A DNA stretch of 64,000 nucleotides from Apium graveolens (taxonomy: Eukaryota > Streptophyta > Magnoliopsida > Apiales > Apiaceae): assembly GCF_009905375.1 (NCBI RefSeq), contig NW_027418078.1, forward strand, positions 163,466 to 227,465. Reading direction: 5' to 3'. Of this stretch, positions 1 to 11,799 are shown piece after piece. The stretch's first letter is position 1, and every line of letters begins with the position of its first letter. Below the pieces are notes generated by a model. That model did no database searches and was not told the DNA's origin. It saw nothing but the letters and a program-made list of their open reading frames with translations. The translations under genes and the position numbers were made by a program.

Positions 1-117
1 CTGTGTAATTTTCCTTTTTCAGCGTTGGGTAATTCAGTACAAACGAGCAATTCTTCACTTTGCTTGTCTCCGACGTTGTCATCGTTGGCATGTACTTTAG
101 CATTCACCTTGCACCAC
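1..117 (-). pseudogene. Copia-type gag, N-terminal fragment cut by window edge
   Basis: The first codons of a Copia gag read leftward from an ATG at about 91 and run off the window. The sequence matches the start of the five complete copies further right (for example 20,582 leftward). The primer binding site lies just upstream at 118-129. Only about 30 codons are visible, so nothing can be said about the rest of this copy. Confidence 0.7.
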
Positions 118-129
118 GCTCTGATACCA
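118..129 (-). other. Copia primer binding site (initiator tRNA-Met type)
   Basis: On the minus strand these 12 bases read TGGTATCAGAGC, the canonical plant Copia primer binding site complementary to initiator tRNA-Met. It lies two bases inside the 5' LTR at 132-462. This fixes the element's orientation as minus and the right-hand LTR as its 5' LTR. Confidence 0.85.
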
Positions 130-131
130 AA

Positions 132-462
132 TCAAGGATTCTTATCTGCAATCTTATATGTATTTTAAGTGTATAATATATAAAACTGAGAAAAGAATGT
201 AAATACACATTACTTGCACGTCCAAGACGCACAGTTTATTAATGACTCTGATCAAAGATATAAAGACTTACAAACATTAAAATGCTAGAAAATAGGAACA
301 GAAAAGGAAAACTAGAGGAGCATTACTACCACTACACTCGATCCTATAAAAACTCAACTGCTAGCACGACTCGGTCTCACACGACCAGTTCAATGGCTAA
401 GACTTTCAGATAAACTAAAATAGATAATTTATTAATAAAAAAATTCAGATTAAAAACTAACA
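132..462 (-). repeat. 5' LTR of the gag-only Copia element (first copy)
   Basis: 331 bp. On the minus strand it begins TGTTAG and ends CCTTGA beside the primer binding site. It is collinear with the right-hand LTRs of the five complete copies. It carries their 5'-LTR-specific bases: a G in 'actctGatcaaag' and a T in 'agacTtac', where left-hand LTRs have A and C. The terminal CCTTGA is the same as in the outer ends of the left LTRs and is probably the original terminus; the other internal ends read CCTAGA. Confidence 0.85.
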
Positions 463-810
463 TTTCTCACAGTTTCTCGTAAAATGGTGAGGTTTTTGGA
501 GAGATTATTCCTCAACTGCGACTCCAACAAGGGGATCCTATTTTTCCTTGTATTTTTATGTGTACAGGGGTTGAGTAAGAAAAAACGAGGATGCAAGATT
601 GATTCATGAATGTGTTATTGCTGGAGATGCTCACCCTACATCTCACCTTTTGTTCGTAAATGACTGTTACTTTTTCTTTGATGCATCAGAGGTGGAGGCC
701 TTCACTATAAAGAGACTATAAAGAGATTATGTGTAGGTATGAACTTTTGTCAGATAAAACTGTTGTCAATTTTAACAAGTCCATCATTGGTTTTAGGTAG
801 CAAAGATTAC
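463..810 (+). mobile_element. LINE reverse transcriptase fragment, right half
   Basis: This is the plant LINE RT continuation after the Copia insertion; TTTCT at 463-467 is the target-site duplication. Stop- and frameshift-interrupted reading gives an LQQGDP motif (LINE RT 'RQGDP') and then, about 40 codons later, LFVNDCYFFFDASEVEAFTI where active LINEs have LLFADDS. The first catalytic aspartate of motif C is therefore replaced by Asn and the enzyme is dead. Similarity to LINEs fades near 810. This copy has an extra 'actataaagag' duplication near 710. Confidence 0.75.
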
Positions 811-3049
811 AATTTAACAAAATAAGATAATAATTCTAAAGAGTAATCAATAAATTTAACAAATATTTTTATTTTTAAATGAGAGAAGATAGACCATTCA
901 CATCACAAGGTAAGCAAAGAGTACAAAAAGGTGTCTATTTATAAATTTGACTAACAAGATAAATAAGGAAAATTTAAAATCTAAATAGCCCTATAAAATG
1001 ATTATGAATTGGAACTCATAATTTCAAACATTAAAAACAAACGGTAAAGAGATTCATATGAAGAGGTGTAGATGGTATAAAATAATAATAATTTGCCAAT
1101 GGATGAACACGGAAAAAAGAGATAATTTTAACATAAGGGAAGAGGACAAGAATTCACATCAGGAGATACACATAAAAAAGTTTAACTAAAAGGGTAACAA
1201 TTTATAATTCTATGCACCATTACCTTAAAAAAATATATAATAATTAAAATAAAGAGGGTAAAGAATAAGAAATTACTAATCAAGAACTAAACATACGGGC
1301 AATATCTGCAACAAATATACCCCTTTGTATAAGAAGCTAAAGAAAAAATTAATAATTATATGTTTGGGGAGAAGTTAGCCAAATATACTGGTGAACCATA
1401 TCCATGTTCACATGTAGTTTATACAACTAAGATAAGCTATTAGTAAACTTGAACAAATGTAATATTTACTCATCATATAAATGATAGTAAGATTTATTAA
1501 TAAATAAAAATATATACTATTATTATTTCATATTTTTAAAAATACCTTACAAAACTATAACTTTATTTGCATAACTAATTAATAGAAGTTACATGTGTGC
1601 TCCTTTATAAAGAAAAGCCATTATCACATCTAATTTAAAATAACTAACCCTTAAAAAGAAATACATGAATACATGACTAATAATTTAGTTAACTAATAGT
1701 GTAATACACACATTTTTTTATAGAGACTTGTCAATAAATTTCTGGCATTTATCCATTTGAATCAACTATTAATGGTAATTTGGTCTTATGCATCTCATAG
1801 TTATATTATATTTAAATTATTATTATATAACCAAATTTAATAAATAATAATTTTTTCATAAATATATTTAATTTGAGTACTCTAGTTAGATACCCTGTTG
1901 TAACAACATTAAAAACAAGAAATTGTCTCATAAAATGATTTTTGTGGTTCTTATTGTACAATCAAAATTAACTTTGACATTTTTGTTTGTTTTTTATATA
2001 ATAGTCTTTTTTTCACATTATCTGGTATTTGTATAGTAACTTTAATATATGTTATGTATTTCTATCTCATGTTATATTATATTATATAGTTATGTTGTGT
2101 CTACATTTTATTTTATATATAGTTTTTTGTAATTTTATATATTCTCTTTTTATAAATATAATTTAAAATGAGTTTTATAAATTTTAAATATTTTTTGTGT
2201 AAAATAATTTTTGTTTTTTGTAATTTTATTATGTGTGGTTAATAACATTTTTAGAATGTTGTCACATGTTCTACAATTTTGTATTCTAAAATTTCCCGTA
2301 TTTTGTAATTTTTATTAAATAATATAAAAAAATAATGTCTCATCCATTTTTATGTGTGATTTATGTATTTTTTTGTGTTCTTTATTAACAATGTTCTATA
2401 ACTTTTTTAGGTTTTCAATTTTTTTGTACTGTATTGTATATTTTTTTGTGTTCCTAAATTAATTTTTATTTAGTATGTGTTGTGTAAAAAAGTAAAACTA
2501 ATGTCATAATTGTGTACGTGTCAAATGTAGACTTAAAAAGGGGGTTGTATGTAAACTTTGTGTGTGTAGGCATATATAGTTAAGAGAACATGAGAAATCT
2601 TAGAGTACTCCTTTTATTCCAATGGCTTAAATACATATGTATATTTATATATATAACTTATTATTATATATTTGATCATAAATACATATATATTTTTCAC
2701 AAAAATTTTTAGTACAAATGATTTAGACGATTCATTTCATCATTCATTCATTCATAATTTTGTATTAATTATGTACACATGCATACAAACATTAATACAT
2801 ATATATCCATATATAATTACACACATACAATTCATGCATATATAATAATTTTATTAAGTGGTTAACTTTTTTTAGTGTCTTTAATTTAAGTTTAAAATTT
2901 AAAAACGAGAATATATACATTATAACTATCAAAGTAGTAATTTAACCAAATGACTAACACATGATAATTAAAAATAAATGTCGATATTCTATAATTTTTA
3001 ATTTCACTTAAACCTCATAAAGACACTTAATTTAATTATATTTATGTCT
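811..3049. other. AT-rich spacer, no recognisable gene
   Basis: Very AT-rich DNA with long T-runs (1,880-2,560) and no coding pattern on either strand. Diverged copies occur after every LINE/Copia module: 21.3-23.5, 32.7-33.7 (truncated), 42.0-44.3, 53.5-54.5 (truncated) and 62.8-64.0 kb. The long-block copies have about 20 extra bases (including 'agtaaccgtgtt') near the position equivalent to 1,865 that this copy lacks. I could not assign it to a TE family. Confidence 0.5.
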
Positions 3050-3822
3050 GAATATGAAATACTCCGACTTTTTTTAGACAATAAAATATACTTAAATATC
3101 AAACTAAAACTACAAATTTTATTCATCTTTGTAATAAGTCTCAAATAAGCATAGGCAATTTTTTAATCTCAAACATAAATAACATTATATAGCAAATCTT
3201 GAGAGAGTTCCTATATAAACATAATTACTAAAATATTATTCCAAACTAAGCTAGTCCTTGTTCCAAAAGCTTAGTATCTCAAAATTTTGTAAGTAATTAA
3301 CCAAAGAGCCCATCAAGAAATAGCTGGGGCCAGGTGACAAGTTTTATAATTTTCCTTACGAAGGTATCATAAGTGTGTGCCCTTGCATTCTCTAAGTATA
3401 AAAAGCAACTTCCCAAACTATATGCACAAAAATATTTTAAAGATTTTAAAATAAAGTAAAGTGTTAAGAGTTAACTTACCTCAGTCACTTGAATGAATCC
3501 AAATATAATGCCAAATATCCTAATTTAAATAGATGAATAAAAATATAATTAATATATAATACCAATTATTTTAAAAATGACATGTATATAAGAGGAGGCA
3601 TAGTAACTGTGTCCACACATATATTCTCACTGTAAAGGTCACTAATGATAAAATTATACAACCCTTATACTAAATGTTCATGCTGACAATAAGGGAAAAA
3701 TAAATAAATAAAACATGTAAGTAAACTTCTTAAACTTATAAATATTAGCATATACTTATGTATACAAAAATATATATAACTTATGAAAAACACAATATAT
3801 GCATAATCACATTATTCCTAAA

Positions 3823-3872
<50 letters not shown>

Positions 3873-4465
3873 GACATAATAATAATAATAATACATGAGG
3901 GACAAGTGCATAAATCATTTAGTGAGAGAGGAAATGTGTAAAGTATCTTAACAACAATTATACCATTCCAAAAAATTCAATTTTTCATAATATGCAAAAA
4001 CTATTTTTAATTATTTATAACATAAATATATTAATATACATTTGTAAAAAGAATTTTCTCATGTTTATCTTGCATAAAATGTAATTACACACAAATATTT
4101 ATGTACAAAATACTATGACATAACTCATGCGAAATTAATAACTAAAATTTGTTGATCTGATTACATTAGAAAATAATTACCAAAACTAGCACATAGATAA
4201 CAAAACTTATAAACACCTATAAAATAACAAGTAAAATAAGGTGTTTAATGGTAGGTCTGTAGGCAAAGCCACTATGGCACATAGACTTAAATAGCATGGA
4301 AAGAAATTAGCAGTGTCAAAACATATATAAATTCATATGGGACACTTAATTGTATATACAAGTCAGAGAGTGAATATACATGTAATATTATAAAATATAG
4401 AATGAAGTAGACCTACCTAGTAGGAGAGTCACTGTACAAAGAGAAAAATAAAATTAGTAAGGATT
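3050..4465. repeat. Direct repeat of ~1.4 kb, copy a (possible LTR)
   Basis: Collinear with 5,035-6,555, sharing the start 'tttttagacaataaa-tatacttaaatatc', a (TAA)n tract in the middle, and the end 'aaggattatatagaa'. The two copies are separated by about 570 bp. A degenerate Gypsy/Copia-style primer-site motif on the minus strand abuts copy b, so the pair may be the LTRs of a minus-oriented non-autonomous retrotransposon. The outer ends lack clear TG...CA termini, so a plain tandem duplication is also possible. Confidence 0.5.
3824..3892. repeat. (TAA)n microsatellite
   Basis: An uninterrupted run of TAA units, then 'gacataat', then five more units. Tracts at the same repeat position occur at 5,960, 24,278 and 45,059, with different lengths in each copy. 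Confidence 0.95.
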
Positions 4466-5034
4466 ATATAGAACTATTGGTTGAACTTATTTCCTAATTT
4501 ACTCTGCGTGTACTCACCCAGCATTTGAAATTCATACCCACTTTCAGTGAACACGTCTTATGAGCACTGCTACTTTTTACCCACTAATAACAACAAACTT
4601 AAAAATTAAAACAAAAGATAATTATTATTTTTAAATGTAATTATTTTAATTTTCAAAATATATAACTCTATCAAATAAATTTTATAATTTACAAGAACAA
4701 TTAATATCAATATATAAAATAAAAAATATTTTAATATAAAAATCTCGGATATTACTTTCTACCCACCTTAAAAAAATTTGCTCCCAAAATTTAAACATGC
4801 AAAACATATTTAAATATACCAAAAACATTTGAGTGTCAAGAAACACAAACCAAAAATAGAAGTAGTTTTTTTATAACACACCCAACTAAACTCACACGCC
4901 ACCGCATGCACATACCTGATAACTTAGGTCAAGCCTCACTACTCACACGTCAAGCCTCAATACTCACACGTCAAGCCCAGTCTAAAGTAAGGTAACCTAG
5001 GCTCTCAATACCATCTAGGCTCTGAATACCAACT
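4466..5034. other. Spacer between the direct repeats, with primer-site-like motif
   Basis: No coding potential. Near the right end 'ctcacacgtcaagcct' occurs as short tandem repeats (4,938-4,978). At 5,019-5,031 the + strand reads gctctgaatacca followed by actctaataccc. This resembles the reverse complement of an LTR end plus a tRNA-Met primer site (TGGTATCAGAGC) with one inserted base. Copies lie at 24.93-25.45 and 45.73-46.26 kb. Confidence 0.4.
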
Positions 5035-5956
5035 CTAATACCCGCACCTTTTTTAAACAATAAATTATACTTAAATATCAAATGAAAACTACAAATTTTA
5101 TTAATGCTTACCATAAGTCTCAAATAAGCCTACACAATTTTTTATTTCCAAACATAAATAGCATTATATAGCAAATATTGAGAGACGGGCCTCGAATACA
5201 AACATAATCACTAAAACATTATTCCAAAGCAAGTTCAAATCAAGTTCACCTTTAAGATGTGCCAAAAGCTAAGCACCTGAAAGTAAAGAGCCAAAGAGCC
5301 CAACAATAAAATATTTCTACACTAGTGGATCAAGTATCTTAATTTTATAAAACCAAAATTATTATCGGAATATAACTTAATTTTACAGCTGGCTAAGGAC
5401 ATAAATACCTGGTAACACAGTATCAAAAGTTCATAATTTCTGTCAATAATAGGGCCCCTTACTAAGGTGTTATAGGTTTGTGCCCTGGCGAAGGCATCAT
5501 AATTAGCACTCCCTAACTCTACTTGATCCATAAATTTTTATATAAAAACAGTGCAAAAATATATTAAATATTTTAAAATAAAGCAAAGTATGAAGAGTTA
5601 AGTTACCTTGGTCACTTCAATGAATCCAAATATAAGTGCCAAATAAATCCTAATTTAAATAGATGAAACAAAATATAACTATTATATAATACCAACTATT
5701 TTAAAAATGACATTTACATAAGATGAGGGCATAGTTAGTGTGTCCCCACATATTGTAAGTGCAAAGGTCAGCTAATGATAAAATTATACAACAATTATGC
5801 AAAGTGTTCATGAGGACAACAAGGGAAAACTAAATAAATAAAACACCTAAGTAAACTTCTTGGACTTATAAATACAAGCTAGCATATACTTATGTACACA
5901 AAAAATTATATTACTTATAAAAAACACAATAACTTTATAATCACATTATTCCTCAA

Positions 5957-6009
<53 letters not shown>

Positions 6010-6555
6010 GTACATGAGGGATAAGTGCATAAATCATTTAGTGGGAGAGAAAAGGTGTAAAGTATCTTAACAACAAGTATACCATGTGATTTCGAGTCTA
6101 AAACTAATTCTAGCAAATTCAAATTTTCTCAATATGCAAAAACTATTTTTAATTACATATAACATAAAAATATGAATGTACATTTGTAAAAAGAACTATC
6201 TCATGTTTACCTTGCATAAAACTATGACATAACTCATGTGAAATTAATAACTAAAATTTGTTGATGTGATTACATTAGAAAATAATTACCAAAATTAGAT
6301 AGATAAAAAAAACTTATAAACACCTATAAAATAACAATAAAATGAGCTGTTTAATGATAGCTATGTAGGCAAGGCCTTTAACCATGGCACATACACTTAA
6401 ATAGCATGAAAAGAGATCAAGAGTGTCAAAACGTATATACATGAAACATGGGAGCATTTAATTGTATATACAAGTCACATAGTAAAACATGCATGTAATA
6501 TTATAAAATATAGAATGAAGAAGAACGGACCTAGTAGCTAGTAAGGATTATATAG
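5035..6555. repeat. Direct repeat of ~1.5 kb, copy b (possible LTR)
   Basis: Partner of 3,050-4,465, clearly diverged from it. It carries about 100 bp not present in copy a (around 5,330-5,530) and its own (TAA)n tract at 5,960-6,009. A 69-codon open stretch on the minus strand here has no recognisable similarity and is treated as chance. Confidence 0.5.
5960..6009. repeat. (TAA)n microsatellite
   Basis: About 16 perfect TAA units inside direct-repeat copy b. In the long blocks the equivalent tract is much shorter (26,218-26,250 and 47,019-47,050). Confidence 0.95.
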
Positions 6556-6776
6556 AAGAGAAAACGGGGCATGAGGACAATCTTAAGTTTGTCCCCTGAG
6601 GTTATAAAAATAGGACGTCTTTGAGTATACATATGTTTCATCAATTAATTCATAAACACGTCTCTAACCTCACGTCTCTGCCTCCCTCGAAATCCAAAAC
6701 CGTACTCCGTTAAAATTCAAATTCACCAGTCATGTCTTAGTCCAATCCTAAAATTAGGATTTTTTTCATTAAATCA
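6556..6776 (+). promoter_or_regulatory. Upstream region of the FAR1-like pseudogene
   Basis: A relatively GC-richer stretch just before the FAR1-like ATG. It has a TATA-like 'gttataaaaatag' at 6,601-6,613 and pyrimidine-rich sequence after it ('ctctaacctcacgtctctgcctccctc'), which fits a plant core promoter and 5' leader. It is conserved in front of the truncated FAR1 copies at 27.09 and 47.89 kb. Promoter function is inferred from position only. Confidence 0.35.
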
Positions 6777-8940
6777 ATGGAGAACGATGAAGATAGTCGG
6801 TGTATATACGAGCCTGAGGAAAAATAGTAGTTATCACATTATGAAGATTTTGAAGATGAATCACACAACTGTATTCAGGAACCAGATTCTATCACAGATG
6901 AAGGCTGTCATGTTGATACATAAGTGCCTCAAATTGGTATGGAATTTCTTACTAGTGAAGTAGCTTACGATTTTTATAAGATTTTTTCTTTGAAACAAGG
7001 ATTTGCTACATGAAAATATTCATTTACTAAATTCAAAGATGGTACGGTTATAAAGAGATATTTTGTGTGTAACAAAAAGGGCTTTAAAGGGCGTGATAAA
7101 CCAGAGTTGGGGAGGGAAGTAAAACGAAAGAGAGAAACAAGAGAATTTTGTAAGGCTCATATGAATATTCATCAAACTAATGGAGGAACTTGGTGCATTA
7201 GTAGTTTTTATAAAACACATACACATCCAATGATTGATTCTCCAAAAAAGGATTCTCCAAAAAAGAAGGTGTATTTACGTTTACATCATAAGAACAGACC
7301 AAGATGACCATAGAAGAATATAATAGATGAGAAATTGGGCCGGCTAAAATTTCTCGTTTGCTGAATGGATCTGGTCAGCCATCAAATAAAATTACTCTAT
7401 AACAAGTTAGTGATCATCTGAGAATTAGCCGAAAAGTTAACATTGGGAGAAAGTGCGGTGTAGTTATAAAAAAGTTTGGAAAGACAAGCACAAGATTCTC
7501 AATTTTATTATGCAATAGAAATTGATGAGAATCAAGTTTGTAGAAGCATTTTATGGGCAGATGGAAGACCAAGGAATTCATATATGTTATTTAACGATGT
7601 TGTTGTGTTTGACATGACGTACAAAACTAATAGTTTGTCAATGCCGTTTGCACCATTTATGGGTGTAAATCATCGTATGCAATCCACTTTGTTTGGTTGT
7701 GCCCTTTTGGTGGATGAGCGTGAAGAGACTTTTATTTGGTTATTTGAAAATTGTTTGAAATGTAGGTGCAATTATTACGAAACAAGATCCAGCTATCTGT
7801 AGTGCAATTAAAAAGGTTTTTCCGTATACACATCATAGATTTTGTAAGTGGCATCTTGGACTACACGAGGATGAACATATTTGTTTACTTTGATTTTCGT
7901 ATAATCCAGAATTTGATGAAGTCTACTCTAAATGATCACAAAAAAGTAGAAGCATCGAAGAATCAAAAATATGTTGGACTATGATTAAAGACAAATACCA
8001 ACACTATTTTGAAGAGCCTCTAACAGAGAAACAAAAAAGCGAAAAGAAATATTGGAGATGGTTAGAGACCATGCATGTGCAAAGGCATCATTGGGTGCCA
8101 GATTATTTAGGAAAAACCTTTTTTGCATGTACCTCTATATTTATGTATCTTTTTATAGTCTTCATATTTTGAGCCATATCTTTCTTTTTGTACAGGGATG
8201 TTTATTTGCTCATGCTGCTACTTTTATTTGTTAAGTATGAATCAAACAATATTTATAACTATTGCACGTATGAAATCCATTAAAAGAAGCGAGAGTATTA
8301 GTGTCTTTTTTGACGGATTTGTTCATAGTTCTACTGCATTGTCCGAATTTATTGATCAGATGATGGGCATAATAAGGAAGAGAAAGCAGATTTTATTTGT
8401 ATGACAATTAAACCCAACTTTGCCGAGATGTATCCGGTTAAGGCTCATATTGGTTTTCAAAAAATTTATAGAAGAATTTAGATTATTATTTTATTTTCGG
8501 CATAAAAATGTTAAAGGAGAGGGAGAGAATTTAACTTATGAAGTGACCTTTGACTATAAAAATAAACTTATATCACACATGGTTGATGTTAATACATTAG
8601 ATTTCAATTTTGTGCGTACTTGTGCAAAGTTTGAAAAATGCAGGGCTGTTGTGCCTGTTATATCTTATGAAACAAAAATTCTTCATGAAGACAATTCTTG
8701 AGAAGTATATCTTACCAAGATGGATACTAAGATTCAGATACACTACTTATGAAAGGGTTATAACACGTGACTCTAAACTACAAGAATATAATAACCTCCT
8801 ATTAGTTATCCATTTTTCCCTTCCATTTGGTTGTTTACCATTTTTATATTGTGAAGTTTGCAGATGCTGGACAAATGAATACCCCCAACTCAACACTGTG
8901 GAGAATTATTGGTGACTTGTAATGCTGAGGAAAGGGAAGA
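6777..8940 (+). pseudogene. FAR1/FHY3-like protein, full-length degenerate copy
   Basis: Broken reading frames, taken in order, match the FAR1/FHY3 family (domesticated MULE transposases that act as DNA-binding transcription factors). From ATG 6,777 there is an acidic N-terminus. The FAR1 zinc-binding domain follows (YFVCNKKGF about 7,056; REFCKAHM; KTHTHP about 7,220), then 'DSQFYYAIEIDEN...ILWADGR' (7,490-7,570). The MULE transposase core comes next (VVVFDMTYKTN, MPFAPFMGVNH, STLFGCALL at 7,600-7,710; DPAICSAIKKVFPY...HHRFCKWHL about 7,790-7,855). The tail includes WRWLETMH, RSESISVFFDGFV (about 8,290) and GENLTYEV...TCAKFE (about 8,530-8,635, the SWIM region), ending in ILPRW...TTYERV. Many stops and frameshifts make it inactive. 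An insertion or intron of about 150 bp sits near 8,125-8,270. Confidence 0.85.
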
Positions 8941-9449
8941 TAAAAGATGAGAAATCATCTAGACAGAGGTTATTGCATATATGACAAAAAGATATAAATG
9001 GGATGAGGTTGATGGGAGAGATGGATAGAGATAGTACACATTAACATAAAATAAATACTTTTTTTTGTTACCATATTAGTGGTTTTATACCAAAAAGTGT
9101 ATATATCAATTATTTTCTTCTACATTAAGTAAGTGACAATATATTTATTAATTATACATATTTGAATTATTATAAAAATATTGTTATTTGTCATCAAATT
9201 TGATATTTTTCTTTAAAACCTATCAATGATATTTGATCAAATAATTGGCAACATATACTTATTAAATAATTATAAATATTATAAATAATTATTTAGATGC
9301 ACTATAAAATTTCCGAATTAAATATTAAAAAAATATAAACTAAAAAATATATGGATCATGACCATTCATTTATCTTATTAAATAAATTGTATATACTCAT
9401 GTCATACTTTAATTATTATATATAAATGTTTATTATAATTATTATTTGT
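8941..9449. other. FAR1 3' flank and AT-rich spacer
   Basis: Starts at 8,958 with the motif 'ctagacagaggttattgca..tatgacaaaaagat.taaat.ggatgaggttgatgggagaga'. This motif recurs at about 9,481, 13,370, 36,590 and 57,380. Here it directly follows the FAR1-like reading frame, so it may be the tail of that gene. The remainder is AT-rich, with no gene. Confidence 0.45.
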
Positions 9450-11799
9450 ACAAAGTCGTCATTGTTACTACAATTATCAACTAGACAGAGGTTATTGCAG
9501 TTATGACAAAAAGATGTAAATAACATCTTTACTAGGTGACCATATATCCAAAAATGTATATATCAATTATTTTCTCTTATTATAAGTAACAATATACTAA
9601 ATAAATATATTTATTTTAATTATGATAAAAATATTTTTTTTGTCATCAAATTTAATATTTCCTTCAAAATAGCTCATATTTTATCACACAATTCGGTAAC
9701 ATATACCATATGTCACATTGGTACCATTATTTAGATGCAGTATAAAAATTTATGAATTAAATATTAAAAAAGATGTCAACTAAAAAATGTATGGATTAAA
9801 CATGCATGTATGTCTTGCTTTGTCTTATTAAATAACTTGTGTATACTAATTTTATACTTTTATTACTATATTTAAATGGTTCAAATGAGTTCAAATTCAC
9901 AAAAATATAGTAAAATAAGGGGTTTATATGTAGATAAGTACAATACAAACTTTTAATAACAATTAGTGTTTAATGACTCTTCAATAATATTTTTTAACAC
10001 AAGATCACATATTTTTAACAAACTAACACACAATATGTTTAACTGCTGATTTCACTCGGTATCTGCTTCTAATTATGCATTGCAAATGCAAAACCTTGCC
10101 CGTGTAGCAATAATTATAGGCAAAAAAACATACTAATATTATATTGCAGTCAAACATGCCCATGCAATCTATTGAACATATTAAGAGATATTGAACAAGG
10201 GACTGGAAAAATAATTATGGTCAACAATAAAAAATATTAAAGACTTAAATTCAAATAAAATTAAATGTTAAAAACTGCAAATATTTTTAAAGCAAAGGCC
10301 ATGGATAGCCGTCAGCCATGAGAAAAATAAGGAATATCATGTAATTTAAGTTTAATGTCAAATAAGGAATATCATGTGATTAAAGTTTAATGTCAAATCT
10401 TAGAGAACAGAAAAAAATATTTGAATATTGACCAATGCCAGAGCAAAAATTATTCATTACTCCTTACATACAGAAACCAAAACAATTAGAGTTAAAGTAA
10501 CAATAACTCGGACAATTAACATCACCAATTTACTGCCCATAATTGTTTTTTTATAAAAGTGAACTTAGACCAAAATATAAATGTACACACTAATTCATTT
10601 GGTACAAGAGTGCAAAGTAAATATATTTTATTAGAAACATTTACTAGATCAAAAACTCCAAGTTTTATATTAATTAAAAATTGTGAAATTAAATATATAA
10701 GTAAAAATCATATTAAAAATAATTACTAGTTAATACTGGTGTCAAGTGCTGAAAATAGTGTAAAAATAGTGGGCAAGAGTTGTATATTTATCATTGAATT
10801 ATAAGCAAATTAATAAATGCAGACATTCACTTAAAAATAGATTAGTAACGAATTTCATGTACCAAAATTTAGATGGGAGTTTACACGTCATACCTTTCAA
10901 TTAATATTAATAATAATTAATAATAATAATAATGATTAATATTATTGTTAATATTATTAAGAGTAATAGTAAATTTTCTTAGACTTTTTTCAATTTTATT
11001 TAAGTTTAAAAATTTACGTTAGTTTAATTTCTAAAATTATAACTATAAGCACTAAAATCAATCTATGTAGTTATTTTTAAGATGACAGGTAAAGTAAGAT
11101 GGGAGATAATATTTTTTGACAGTATTCAAATTTTATATGTTACATAAAATATAACTGTAATCATAATTTAATTCTCTACAAGATATCATGTATTAGTATA
11201 ATAAAAAGCTTTAGTGGGAATTTAAGTTACAAAAATATAACCTCGCTTTCATGATTTCATATACTGGCCACAAAAATATTGTACAAATAAAGGGAAATAA
11301 CTAGAAATTCTCTCGTAAGCAAAAAATAGCAAGGGAAAGAAAAAAAATTACAAAAGCATAAATATGATTTTGTGCAAGAAATTATATATTACCAAAATAT
11401 GACCATGATAAGGTCAAAATACAGTTTTTTTATATAAAATGTAAAGCCTTCTATAAGTTTTTACTTTCAAAGTAACGCCACAACTGTTACTAAATGTCAT
11501 GTCAAACATAAGTTACCAAAACATAACTCCTTTTTGATGGTTATATATTATAGCAACCAAGCACATGATTAAAAAAATACATAAAACTATTTTGTAATCA
11601 TTCCTCTGAGAAAGATGCTTAGAAAGATACTTTGATCGGAAATGTTAAGAGAGATTATTTGGTGAGCCAGGGGAGACCCTTGAGAGCAAGAAGAAGAAGA
11701 AAAGGTTATCATCTTTCTATAAAATATATGTTTATATTTAGTGTTTTTTTTCATACATAAGATGTGCTAAATTGTGTCATGTCATATATTTTTACACAG

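Noticed and set aside
2560..3050. Possible organellar or tRNA-derived sequence
   Set aside because: No cloverleaf, no A/B box pair and no organelle gene pattern seen; simply AT-rich.
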